From IMG/VR virus record IMGVR_UViG_3300005340_000027, positions 1-39,149 of that record: 39,149 nt of DNA. One strand, 5' to 3'. Shown here one piece after another: positions 29,129-36,086 of this stretch (position 1 is the first letter of the stretch; each line of letters begins with the position of its first letter). Made by a program: the position numbers and the translations under genes. The stretch comes from a virus. Under the pieces are notes generated by a model. The model ran no database searches. It was not told the DNA's origin and saw only the letters and a list, made by a program, of their open reading frames with translations.

Positions 29129-30325
29129 TTAATCTTTATAGGGGTCAAAATCCCTTTCATCGGCCATCGCGACCCCAATAGGGGTCAAGGTATGTAAAAT
29201 CTTCACTGTCTCGCTATGAGCCTGTAAAACGTCTCCTATGCGTTTATATGCGTAAGGACTCTCGTCTAGTCCTCCGCCTCGCAACTCAACATTTGCTCCC
29301 CGCATCCAAGCATCATGAGCTTCACGCTTAACGAGTCCCTCGGTAAGTTGCTTTCCTGTTCTTCGACAGGTTTTTCCCTTGGCTTGTACTCTTCCCATTG
29401 CACGTCCCGCGCCATGCACCGTAGAATAGAGTGACGCGCTCTGTAGCCCATGTCCGTTCCCTTCCTCTCCTCCCACCCCTTCCAGGATAACTGAAATATC
29501 TCCCATAGAACCTCCAACAAAGCCTCTTTGCCTCGGGAAAGCAGGGGTAGCTCCTTTTCTAACGACCCAAAGAGCTTTACCAAAATGGTTTTCTCTCCAT
29601 GCAAAGTTATGGTGATTATGAACTTCGTCAAGTATGTTTCCTCGCAAGATGGCAGAAACGCGGCTACATACCCAATCTCTCCCTGCGTAAGCGTATCTTC
29701 CAGCAAGTTCCATGCATTTAATATATTGCTGTCCAAGGTCTGAATCTTCACTAAATATGACTGGCTTCGCATGAATCCCATCTTTACCCCCCCCTGCTTT
29801 TATGAAATGCGTCGCAATACTGTGTCCAAGACCGCGCGACCCAAAATGTACCCCAATCCAAACCCGCTGTTGTTCGTCAACAAACAGATCGACATAATGA
29901 TTGCCAGAGCCCACAGTTCCAAGTTGTGAAATTGCCTTATCTCTGAGAGACGACAGCAGTGGGATCTCATTCCAAACAGGATCAGAAAAAAGCTCATGCT
30001 CAACTTCTTCATTATTCCACCTTCCCACACCAAAGCTTATATGCTTCTGGATCTCGTTCATAGTTCTATAGATGTTACCTTTAAGTTCCTCAGCAGGACA
30101 GTCCACCAGCACAGCTTTATTACCGCAACCGATATCAAAACCAACTCCGTTGACACAGATCTGCCGTTCATAAGCAATAACACCTCCAACAGGAACAGAA
30201 TACCCAATGTGATGGTCGGCCATAAGGGCACCGTAAACTGCGTCATACTTCATCGCCTCCTTCATCTGGGCTACTGCTTCGGGCAGAGGATCTCCCCAAA
30301 CTGGGATGCCATCGATTATTTGCAT
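29129..30325 (-). CDS. rtcB: RtcB RNA ligase
   Basis: This 398-residue protein is full length (E. coli RtcB 408) and keeps the active-site motifs: GVGFDIGCG (60-68, D64 and C67), SGNHY (140-144), VHFGSRGLGH (159-168, H160), NHHNF (237-241) and VHGAGR (303-308, where H304 is the expected guanylated His). RtcB joins RNA 3'-phosphate or 2',3'-cyclic phosphate ends to 5'-OH ends using GTP and Mn, as in tRNA splicing and repair. It is one gene away from a nine-tRNA array on the same strand. Confidence 0.95.
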   Translation of the reverse strand: MQIIDGIPVWGDPLPEAVAQMKEAMKYDAVYGALMADHHIGYSVPVGGVIAYERQICVNGVGFDIGCGNKAVLVDCPAEELKGNIYRTMNEIQKHISFGVGRWNNEEVEHELFSDPVWNEIPLLSSLRDKAISQLGTVGSGNHYVDLFVDEQQRVWIGVHFGSRGLGHSIATHFIKAGGGKDGIHAKPVIFSEDSDLGQQYIKCMELAGRYAYAGRDWVCSRVSAILRGNILDEVHNHHNFAWRENHFGKALWVVRKGATPAFPRQRGFVGGSMGDISVILEGVGGEEGNGHGLQSASLYSTVHGAGRAMGRVQAKGKTCRRTGKQLTEGLVKREAHDAWMRGANVELRGGGLDESPYAYKRIGDVLQAHSETVKILHTLTPIGVAMADERDFDPYKD

Positions 30326-30326
30326 A

Positions 30327-30539
30327 TCAGTTACTCATTGCGTAATTAATCCAATTCTGTCTTTCAGTTTTTATTTCTAACATTCTGATTGCTATTCTAT
30401 AACAAGATTCACAAACTAGCTTAGCTGAATTAATATCCTCTTTAGGGTGCCACTTTTTAAACCTTTTGATTACCTTATCATCAGCAGTAGTCTTCAGGTA
30501 TTCTTTATGGCACTGGGCACATGTAAAAGTTACATTCAT
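30327..30539 (-). CDS. Hypothetical zinc-ribbon protein
   Basis: This 70-residue protein has CAQC (residues 7-10) and CESC (43-46), a probable zinc ribbon, with a basic linker (KVIKRFKKWHPKE) and a C-terminal amphipathic helix. It lies between the tRNA array and RtcB, with one base between its stop and the RtcB start. It could bind RNA, but function is unknown. Confidence 0.6.
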   Translation of the reverse strand: MNVTFTCAQCHKEYLKTTADDKVIKRFKKWHPKEDINSAKLVCESCYRIAIRMLEIKTERQNWINYAMSN

Positions 30540-30573
30540 TATCCCCCCTATTTACCTATAAGCTACTACCACA

Positions 30574-30645
30574 TGACCCCAACTGGACTCGAACCAGTGC
30601 CTCCAGAGCGAAAGTCTGACGTGCTAACCGCTACACTATAGGGCC
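30574..30645 (-). tRNA. tRNA-Glu (anticodon TTC)
   Basis: This 72-base gene folds with a 7-bp acceptor (two G-U pairs), a 4-bp D-stem, the anticodon stem TCAGA/TCTGG with loop CTTTCGC, and a T-arm containing GGTTCGAGTCC. The anticodon TTC reads GAA and GAG. Discriminator base A; no CCA is encoded, so the tail must be added. Confidence 0.92.
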
Positions 30646-30652
30646 TAACATG

Positions 30653-30725
30653 CGCCAAGTGAGGGAGTCGAACCCACAACAAAGGTTTTGGAGACCTTTC
30701 GCGCACCCCTTGCATCTTACTTGAC
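30653..30725 (-). tRNA. tRNA-Trp (anticodon CCA)
   Basis: Acceptor GTCAAGT/ACTTGGC, anticodon stem AAGGT/ACCTT around CTCCAAA, T-loop TTCGACT, and discriminator G73, the usual Trp identity base. The D-arm is degenerate (only about three pairs, TGC/GCG) and the T-stem has a U-U mismatch. The 3' end reads GCA rather than GCCA. Confidence 0.8.
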
Positions 30726-30727
30726 AT

Positions 30728-30798
30728 CGGGCTATAGCAGAGTTGAACTGCCGCCTTGAGCGTGACAAGCTCATATGCTACCGATACATCAATAACCC
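30728..30798 (-). tRNA. tRNA-Asp (anticodon GTC)
   Basis: Acceptor GGGTTAT/ATAGCCC, D-stem ATGT/GCAT, anticodon stem TGAGC/GCTCA with loop TTGTCAC, T-stem GGCAG/CTGCT, and discriminator G73 as expected for Asp. It is 71 bases long with no encoded CCA. It is separated by two bases from the tRNA-Trp gene. Confidence 0.9.
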
Positions 30799-30800
30799 AT

Positions 30801-30873
30801 AGCTGCGTGTAGGAATCGAACCCACGACATCCTCAGTACAAAAGAGGTGCTCTACCAACTGAGCTAACGCAGC
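30801..30873 (-). tRNA. tRNA-Thr (anticodon TGT)
   Basis: Acceptor GCTGCGT/ACGCAGC, D-stem GCTC/GAGC, loop TTTGTAC and T-stem GTGGG/CCTAC. The anticodon stem CCTCT/TGAGG has a U-U mismatch at its base next to the loop. Anticodon TGT reads ACA. The discriminator is T where bacterial Thr tRNAs usually have A. Confidence 0.88.
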
Positions 30874-30968
30874 AAACAGGAGACCGCTAAGTCTCCCCAA
30901 AAATTACGCCTCTGGCCGAAATAGGTAAGTTGCGATCTTTCCCAGGTCCAGTCGCATATAACTTTTAA
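30874..30968 (-). other. Structured spacer in the tRNA array
   Basis: This 95-base gap holds no tRNA that I can fold. It contains the hairpin GGAGAC/GTCTCC (30879-30884, 30891-30896), a dyad TGCGA/TCGCA around 26 bases (30930-30955), and a small GCC/GGC hairpin. It may be a processing hairpin, a decayed tRNA or a small RNA. Confidence 0.3.
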
Positions 30969-31042
30969 TTGTGCTGCTTGGACTTGAACCAAGGACTTCC
31001 ACCTTATAAGAGTGGCGCTCTCACCTTCTGAGCTACAGCACA
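30969..31042 (-). tRNA. tRNA-Ile (anticodon TAT)
   Basis: Acceptor TGTGCTG/CAGCACA, D-stem GCTC/GAGC, anticodon stem CCACT/GGTGG with loop CTTATAA, and T-arm CTTGG TTCAAGT CCAAG. The literal anticodon TAT decodes AUA, in contrast to the CAT-anticodon (lysidine) tRNA that most bacteria use. Discriminator A. Confidence 0.88.
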
Positions 31043-31046
31043 TCAT

Positions 31047-31118
31047 TGACCCCAATAGGACTTGCACCTATACAATCCAACTTAAAAGGTTGGTGCTCTA
31101 CTATTAAGCTATAGAGTC
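31047..31118 (-). tRNA. tRNA-Lys (anticodon TTT)
   Basis: Acceptor GACTCTA/TGGGGTC with wobble pairs, D-stem GCTT/GAGC, anticodon stem CCAAC/GTTGG with loop CTTTTAA, and T-loop GTGCAAGTCC. The T-loop begins with GTGC instead of TTC, an unusual T-loop. Anticodon TTT reads AAA and AAG. Confidence 0.88.
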
Positions 31119-31120
31119 TT

Positions 31121-31193
31121 AGGACTTGGTAGGACTCGAACCTACGACCATTGGCTTAACAGACCAAAGCTCTAACCACTGAGCTACAAGTCC
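31121..31193 (-). tRNA. tRNA-Asn (anticodon GTT)
   Basis: Acceptor GGACTTG/CAAGTCC, D-stem GCTC/GAGC, anticodon stem TTGGT/GCCAA with loop CTGTTAA, and T-stem GTAGG/CCTAC with TTCGAGT loop. This is the most canonical fold of the array. It is 73 bases long, with no encoded CCA. Confidence 0.93.
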
Positions 31194-31195
31194 AT

Positions 31196-31266
31196 TAGCG
31201 GAAGCTGGAGTCGAACCAACAGCTCTGGCTTATGAAACCAGCGAGTTACCGTTACTCTATACCGCG
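31196..31266 (-). tRNA. tRNA-Met (CAT), initiator-like
   Basis: This 71-base gene has C1 facing T72 (unpaired), the D-stem GAGT/ACTC giving an A11-U24 pair, the anticodon stem CTGGT/GCCAG with loop TTCATAA, and T-stem GTTGG/CCAGC. The open 1:72 end and A11-U24 are hallmarks of bacterial initiator tRNA. The anticodon stem has two G-C pairs and one G-U pair in place of three. T8 is kept, which fixes C1 as the first base. An elongator or Ile-lysidine role is less likely. Confidence 0.85.
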
Positions 31267-31316
31267 TTAAAGTGGAAGCTCTTCCCTTCCTTGGGTGCGT
31301 TATTTCAGCTCCGTGT

Positions 31317-31388
31317 TTGGCGATGATGGAGTCGAACCACCCACTTTCTGCATATCAGGCAGAATTTCTACCGCTGAATTAATCGCCA
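31317..31388 (-). tRNA. tRNA-Ile (anticodon GAT)
   Basis: Acceptor TGGCGAT/ATCGCCA, D-stem with three pairs (TTC/GAA plus an A-A mismatch), anticodon stem TCTGC/GCAGA with loop CTGATAT, and T-stem GGTGG/CCATC. Anticodon GAT reads ATC and ATT. It is first of the array in the direction of transcription, seven bases after the 31395 gene. A 50-base gap with no clear element lies between it and the next tRNA. Confidence 0.88.
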
Positions 31389-31394
31389 GGTTTT

Positions 31395-31655
31395 CTATTT
31401 CGGCTGTGCAGGTCCATTAGGGCCTTTAACAGGTGGAATACCTGGAACGCCTGTAGGGCCTTGGACTTCATACAGCCCCTCTCCGCAAGGGCATTCTTGC
31501 ACGTGTACAGTGTATTGCACCTTACCTCGGCAATAGCCCGTCACCATAAGGTATTCGTGGCCATCTTGGGTAAAATACTCCCTGACAAAATCTGCATCGC
31601 AACCCATAACAGGCCTGGTGCAGAGTAGAGCTAGTGATATAAAAAGTGTCTTCAT
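31395..31655 (-). CDS. Secreted Cys-rich small protein or lipoprotein
   Basis: This 86-residue protein starts with a signal-like segment (MKTLFISLALLC) and a possible weak lipobox VMGC (residues 16-19). Several Cys follow (C42, C54, C56) with CPCGEG. The end is Pro/Gly-rich and collagen-like (GPTGVPGIPPVKGPNGP). It overlaps the SPFH gene by four bases and is probably exported. It could be an exclusion factor or a partner of the SPFH protein; inferred from linkage only. Confidence 0.6.
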   Translation of the reverse strand: MKTLFISLALLCTRPVMGCDADFVREYFTQDGHEYLMVTGYCRGKVQYTVHVQECPCGEGLYEVQGPTGVPGIPPVKGPNGPAQPK

Positions 31656-32515
31656 TCTTTCACCTGTATAAAGGGCATAGCGCCGCTAGTGACGTGAGGC
31701 ATCTTGCCATCCCATTTTTGCACTGCTTGCCATTGAATTAGTTCTGCTGTGATAGACTGCGATAGGGCTGCGTTAGCCTTGGCTTCGCTATCAGCCTTCA
31801 GTATTACACACTTAGCCTGTCCCTCGGCCTTAGCGACCTGTTTTTTGGCCTCTGCTTCAGCCTCCCGCAGCTCATTCTCTCGCTGCTGGGCTCTCTGCAT
31901 CGCTTCTATCTTGGCATTAAGAGCCGAGATAACAGTTGGCGGAAAGTGGAAGCGGCCTATAAGATATATCCGTGATAGCTCTATGCCTATCGGGGCTAGA
32001 TCCTGCTTAACATGGCTCTCTACATCTTCGAAGAAATTCTCTTTCCCAGAGTATAGGTCTTCTATTCGGGTTTTAGAGGCTGACTTGTTAATAGCGTCAC
32101 GGATATAATTCCTGATGAATACATGAGTAATTTCGTCCATGCCGCGTCTGTAACGTTGAAATATAACAGGTATAGACTCAGCGCGAAGGTGATATGTGAT
32201 ACCGATGTCAGCAGACACGGCCATTCCCTCAGATGTCTGAAAATTGAAGCCATCATGGTCACCCTCCCAGGTATCGTTCTGTTCAAAGATAGGGAACTGA
32301 TAGATATTTTTCCATGGTGGGATAAAGTGAAAGCCGACATGCAGCTCTTTGGATTCAACGCCCTTGGAATCGCCTAGCATGTCTACAACCACGCCTACAT
32401 AACCAGGTGATACCGTGGTAAAACACTTAAAGAACCCAATAAGAGCTACAAGCGTTATTAATATAGACTTTTTATATTCCCACACATACTCATACCATTC
32501 TTTTTTTTTATGCAT
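31652..32515 (-). CDS. SPFH/prohibitin-like membrane protein (band 7)
   Basis: This 287-residue protein has an N-terminal membrane segment (ILITLVALIGFF, about 18-29). The SPFH core follows (VSPGYVGVVVDMLGD; LHVGFHFIPPWKNIYQFPIFEQ; QTSEGMAVSADIGITYHL; RNYIRDAI), then a long Glu/Ala-rich coiled coil (IEAMQRAQQRENELREAEAE). SPFH proteins form membrane scaffolds that hold proteases or partition lipids. It may organise the host envelope or protect the cell from other phages. It is uncommon in a 39-kb phage. It overlaps both neighbours. Confidence 0.88.
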   Translation of the reverse strand: MHKKKEWYEYVWEYKKSILITLVALIGFFKCFTTVSPGYVGVVVDMLGDSKGVESKELHVGFHFIPPWKNIYQFPIFEQNDTWEGDHDGFNFQTSEGMAVSADIGITYHLRAESIPVIFQRYRRGMDEITHVFIRNYIRDAINKSASKTRIEDLYSGKENFFEDVESHVKQDLAPIGIELSRIYLIGRFHFPPTVISALNAKIEAMQRAQQRENELREAEAEAKKQVAKAEGQAKCVILKADSEAKANAALSQSITAELIQWQAVQKWDGKMPHVTSGAMPFIQVKE

Positions 32516-32786
32516 GATAAGCTACACCTAAAAAACCCTGTTTACCTAGAAAATCACGTATAGGATACCACTTATTACGGCAACTGCCATTAAGTAAACG
32601 AGAGACATTGTAATTGCTCGGCTCGATCGTGACATTGTCCCACCCCTTCGGGAATTCTGCTTCGTATGTGATAGCGAAAAATAGCATATAGTCCCAGTCG
32701 TCCATATCGACATTTTGCTCCCAGAGCTTGTCTATTACAGCTCTAGTAATCTTTTTGCTGCTGCTATCGTGAAATTCAAACTTCAT
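32508..32786 (-). CDS. Hypothetical protein
   Basis: This 92-residue protein (KKITRAVIDKLWEQNVDMDDWDYMLFFAITYE; CRNKWYPIRDFLGKQGFLGVAYHA) is compact with many aromatic residues. No family is recognised. It overlaps the SPFH gene by eight bases and the upstream gene by 11, so it is co-translated with them. Confidence 0.55.
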   Translation of the reverse strand: MKFEFHDSSSKKITRAVIDKLWEQNVDMDDWDYMLFFAITYEAEFPKGWDNVTIEPSNYNVSRLLNGSCRNKWYPIRDFLGKQGFLGVAYHA

Positions 32787-33051
32787 CTTTCTTAGCCTTT
32801 CTTTCAGCTAATATAGTGTCTTTGATATGCAAGATAGCCGTCTTCATCTTTTCCATATCATCATCTAAATCAGAGTCATCATATACAAACCCTCGGGCAA
32901 GAATTCCAACTGCACAAGACAATAAGAAATTGCAGATCTCTCGATCTTCCATTTCTAAGGCCTTCCCTTCCTTATGCAATATTCTTGTTAACAGGTTGTA
33001 TTTAAATGTTGTCACATCGTCAGCATTTTGAAGGTCAATTTCCATTTTCAC
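32776..33051 (-). CDS. Hypothetical acidic helical protein
   Basis: This 91-residue, predominantly helical protein (TFKYNLLTRILHKEGKALEMEDREICNFLLSCAVGILARG) has an acidic patch DDSDLDDDME. It was not recognised. It overlaps neighbours on both sides (17 bases with the upstream Cys-rich gene), a pattern shared by the whole run of small genes after portal. Confidence 0.55.
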   Translation of the reverse strand: MKMEIDLQNADDVTTFKYNLLTRILHKEGKALEMEDREICNFLLSCAVGILARGFVYDDSDLDDDMEKMKTAILHIKDTILAERKAKKDEV

Positions 33052-33325
33052 TCTCCGCTAATTTATAGCTCTTAATCTTTTCTCGCACCTGCTCTAACTC
33101 TTTCAGGGTGTTATCTTTTTCAAAGCCCCTCACAGGAGTAGGGATGCGTCCTGGCTCATATACTACGCCGTCATTGATCCTATAAGATGTCCCATCTAAC
33201 AGCGATAGTAGCATAGACTCTCTGTCTTTCAGCCGACATAAGCAATAGCAGCCACCAGATTCCCTAGTCTTACAGCCACCTACTCCGCATCTCATATCGC
33301 AGCAGGGCTTGTATTTCTTAGGCAT
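33035..33325 (-). CDS. Hypothetical Cys-rich protein
   Basis: This 96-residue protein has a Cys cluster near the N-terminus (CCDMRCGVGGCKTRESGGCYCLC) suited to binding zinc or another metal, then a helical segment (LKELEQVREKIKSYKLAE). GGAG lies ten bases before the ATG at 33325; an alternative TTG one codon earlier is less likely. Function unknown. Confidence 0.55.
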   Translation of the reverse strand: MPKKYKPCCDMRCGVGGCKTRESGGCYCLCRLKDRESMLLSLLDGTSYRINDGVVYEPGRIPTPVRGFEKDNTLKELEQVREKIKSYKLAESENGN

Positions 33326-33378
33326 CAAACTGTCACTCCATGCGCCAAGTTATTTTCTACCAGTTATGGCGGTAATCT

Positions 33379-33651
33379 CTACACGTTCTGGCGGACGTCA
33401 GGTAAATAAAACCACAATTCAACTTTCTTTTTAGGTATGATGTATAGCTTTTTGTATTCCTCAGTGAATAACCACGGCTTAGGGAACTTAGGATGCTGCA
33501 TCATTATAAAAACATCTCTACCATCAAAACTAGCAGTGCTGAATTCTTGGAAAAATCTAGCTATACATACATAGGGTTGTACATAATTTAATTTAATTAC
33601 AACTGTCTCGCCATCATCTGGCAACTTGTCTTTGATATTGATCCAATCCAT
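33379..33651 (-). CDS. DUF551-like small protein
   Basis: This 90-residue protein begins WINIKDKLPDDGETVVIK (residues 3-20), the pattern of DUF551 proteins (WI-x-V-x-x-LP...G), and ends with ELWFYLPD, close to their W-x-P-LP motif. Function is unknown. It is found in many phages and prophages. Gaps of about 50 bases on each side hold only ribosome-binding-type sequence. Confidence 0.65.
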   Translation of the reverse strand: MDWINIKDKLPDDGETVVIKLNYVQPYVCIARFFQEFSTASFDGRDVFIMMQHPKFPKPWLFTEEYKKLYIIPKKKVELWFYLPDVRQNV

Positions 33652-33700
33652 GCTTTACCGTCTGATAATATAGGTTATGTAACTCGCAATTGGCCCTGTT

Positions 33701-33904
33701 TCAGGCCTCTACAGCCTGTGGAGCAATTGCTGTGTTTTTAAAATTTGTGTAGGCCTCTGGATATAGTACAGAGGGGGTGGAAAATTTGACATTAGACGGC
33801 TGTTTAACCATACATCCAATAAAATCTTTGTGGTGTTTTTCGCAAATACCTACACCACTAACCATTGTACTTGCACTATCCCCACACCAGTAGCATCTAG
33901 TCAT
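33701..33904 (-). CDS. Hypothetical small zinc-binding protein
   Basis: This 67-residue protein starts TRCYWCGDSASTMVSGVGICEKHHKDF: two Cys pairs plus His residues suggest a treble-clef or zinc-ribbon site (C4, C7, C21, H24). The C-terminal half is unstructured. It is the first gene after portal and may have its own promoter at 33934-33962. Confidence 0.55.
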   Translation of the reverse strand: MTRCYWCGDSASTMVSGVGICEKHHKDFIGCMVKQPSNVKFSTPSVLYPEAYTNFKNTAIAPQAVEA

Positions 33905-33933
33905 ACATTCCCTCTACTTCGTTATCAAAGTAT

Positions 33934-33962
33934 AAGATAGCTGTACTGGATCTTTTATGCAA
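33934..33962 (-). promoter_or_regulatory. Putative promoter after the portal gene
   Basis: TTGCAT (33962-33957) and TATCTT (33939-33934) on the minus strand are spaced by 17 bases, in the gap between portal and the zinc-binding protein. It could let the downstream small genes, SPFH, tRNAs and RtcB be expressed without portal. No terminator is visible after portal. Confidence 0.4.
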
Positions 33963-33977
33963 CTATAAACTTAATAT

Positions 33978-36086
33978 TTAAAAAGGCTGCTGAGGCTGCC
34001 CCTGAGGCTGTTGTTGCAGTGATTGACCTAGAGGAGAGGGCCTAGAGTTGCGCTCAGACTCGGAAACACCGCTGCCAGCTCTAGAAGCGTCGACATCTGA
34101 GTCTTCTTCGTCCTGCTTAGCCATAGCCCTTTCACGGTCTTCTAATCCTATAATAAACTGAGACACTTTTATAAGTCTGTCGTCGTCCATCTCTCGCAGC
34201 TCTTTTAGCGTCTTAACCTGCGATAAAGTTGCAGCTGCACGCTCAGCCTGAGCCTTGCTTGACAGTTCTTTGGCCTGGGATATCTTAGCGATAGCCTCAG
34301 CTTGGTAGGTCTTGGCATGTGAGAAGTCAGCCTGGGCTTTAGCCTCGATAGATCTATTAAGGATCTCCCCTTGCTGTAGCATCTGCTGTTGCTGCGCCTG
34401 TTCCATAGCCTGTTGCTGCTGCTGAGCCTTCTTGAGCTGCTCCATAACCTTCTTCTTGCCCTGGATATTGCTAAGCTCCACAAGGTAGTCGTTATCCAAT
34501 GGTATACCAAGCTCTTTAAGGTGCAGCGCTTGCAGGAATTGCAGCTGCTTTTGGCTGTCAGTCATGGCAGCTTCTTCGATGACGCAGTGATACTTAGTTT
34601 TCCATGCTTCGTTGAACTCAGGCGATGGCTCCTCGCCTATGATAGACTTAATCTTGCCAGAGCCGAAGTTCTTTTGGACGATCTCTAGGATGATATCGGA
34701 GACATTGCGCTGCGACTCATTAAGCCTATCAAAGATGTTTTGCAGGGAGGTGAGCCCAGCACCCATTTTAAGCTTCATCATGATGCCTGACATGTCCTTA
34801 CCATTCATGTCCTCGCCAAAGAGCTCCTCTGGCGTCCCAACTATGCTCATGATCTCGTTGTCTAGTGTCTTTATCAGCTCTTCCCATCCTTGGGCTACTG
34901 GGGGGGCATTGAACGGCACGACGTCTGTAGCTAGGTTAGCTGTGTTCTTAAAGAACATAACTTTACCAGGGCCCTGCATAAACCCATCTTCAGGGTTGAC
35001 TAGCGCGTCCTCCTTAACCATGATGCCACTCTGCACCTGCGCGTCGAGGATATCTAACAGCTTATTTCGTCTACGATTTAATTCAATCTGACTGTCTCTG
35101 CAATTTCTAATGACCCCCTGATACCTGTATGAGTAGTTTTGCACTTCTGTAAAGTGGTAACACATAAAAGGCACGAAAGGGAAACGCGATAGGCCGTAGG
35201 GCTCCTTTTCTTCGTAAACTAAATTGTTGTTTACTAGGCAGTGGAGCTTTACGGTAGGCACCTGGGCCTTGATTAGCTCTATATTAGGGTTGTATTCTCT
35301 GAATCGCTGAAACTGCTCTCTAGTTCCATTCCAAGGGGCTAACTCGCCTGTAACTCTATCCAATACCTTGCGTACTGTCTTATAGTCACGTACCCAGTAC
35401 TCGTCATAGGCGTACATCTGCTGAGAGTATTGGTACCAGTTCTGCGCTAGGAACTGGAATTTGCCGTCTTTGGCTGCATACCCCTTTCCTAGGCTGGATA
35501 GGTCTTTCTTTATGTCAGGCTTGATGCTTAAGAGCTGCCTGTCAGTGAGATATCGACGTGTCCAGATACGATCACAGTCGCTTAGATCGTGCTGTGTCCA
35601 GTAATTATCCATTAAGAACGCATTGAAGGGGATTCGCATCGTCCTGATCTGTCCATTCTCTGGGTCTTCCCTGTGATCTAGCCATATCTGCATCAGGTTT
35701 AAGCCGCAGGTGTTAGAGCCGTCGAAACATTGGGAGATCTTTTCGTATGTGTTGTCCTGCCTCTTAACCCATTCTGTCACCTTAGTGAGCTGCTCAGCTG
35801 TTACGCCTAGATCTGGATCGTTATCGGCAGGGTAGACGACAGAAGCTAGCCTGTTTTTACGCTGGTAGCCCCCTATCATATTGATGATACGCAGCAGCTT
35901 GTTGAACATTAGCTGCTTCTGGTTGCGATAGTTGATGTTATAGGCAGCATTAAGCAAGTCCTGCTGCCCTGTCATCATCTTGGTGTCGATATCCGCCTCG
36001 TACCACCACTGCTGCCATAACGCCTGGCTCTCTTTCCAGAAGTCGTCCATCTCCCTAGCAATAGGGTTGCTTGTAGGCCAGGTCAT
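33978..36086 (-). CDS. Portal protein
   Basis: This 702-residue protein resembles the large podovirus (P22-like) portals. It has an N-terminal wing with aromatic helices (FWKESQALWQQWWYEADIDTKMMTG, residues 16-40), the core strands (RIPFNAFLMDNYWTQHDLSDCDRIWTRRYL, in order about 152-181), and a long helical stem near residues 400-480. The Gln-rich coiled-coil tail (residues 540-640) ends in Pro/Gln repeats. It forms the ring through which DNA is packaged. GGAG lies eight bases before the ATG, behind the conserved AT motif. Unusually, terminase and portal are separated by the methyltransferase and six small genes. Confidence 0.88.
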   Translation of the reverse strand: MTWPTSNPIAREMDDFWKESQALWQQWWYEADIDTKMMTGQQDLLNAAYNINYRNQKQLMFNKLLRIINMIGGYQRKNRLASVVYPADNDPDLGVTAEQLTKVTEWVKRQDNTYEKISQCFDGSNTCGLNLMQIWLDHREDPENGQIRTMRIPFNAFLMDNYWTQHDLSDCDRIWTRRYLTDRQLLSIKPDIKKDLSSLGKGYAAKDGKFQFLAQNWYQYSQQMYAYDEYWVRDYKTVRKVLDRVTGELAPWNGTREQFQRFREYNPNIELIKAQVPTVKLHCLVNNNLVYEEKEPYGLSRFPFVPFMCYHFTEVQNYSYRYQGVIRNCRDSQIELNRRRNKLLDILDAQVQSGIMVKEDALVNPEDGFMQGPGKVMFFKNTANLATDVVPFNAPPVAQGWEELIKTLDNEIMSIVGTPEELFGEDMNGKDMSGIMMKLKMGAGLTSLQNIFDRLNESQRNVSDIILEIVQKNFGSGKIKSIIGEEPSPEFNEAWKTKYHCVIEEAAMTDSQKQLQFLQALHLKELGIPLDNDYLVELSNIQGKKKVMEQLKKAQQQQQAMEQAQQQQMLQQGEILNRSIEAKAQADFSHAKTYQAEAIAKISQAKELSSKAQAERAAATLSQVKTLKELREMDDDRLIKVSQFIIGLEDRERAMAKQDEEDSDVDASRAGSGVSESERNSRPSPLGQSLQQQPQGQPQQPF

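Noticed and set aside
29266-29781. 171-residue minus-strand frame inside rtcB
   Set aside because: It is a long shadow frame within a gene with firm active-site motifs. No ribosome site or family features.
27059-30325. Reading RtcB, phosphoesterase and ParB-like proteins as an antiphage defence island
   Set aside because: They lie inside a phage structural and replication unit with coupled small genes, and no nuclease or abortive effector is evident, so a phage counter-measure is the better explanation.
30864-31067. 67-residue minus-strand frame across tRNA genes
   Set aside because: It runs through two tRNA genes and the spacer, which have clear folds; the frame is accidental.
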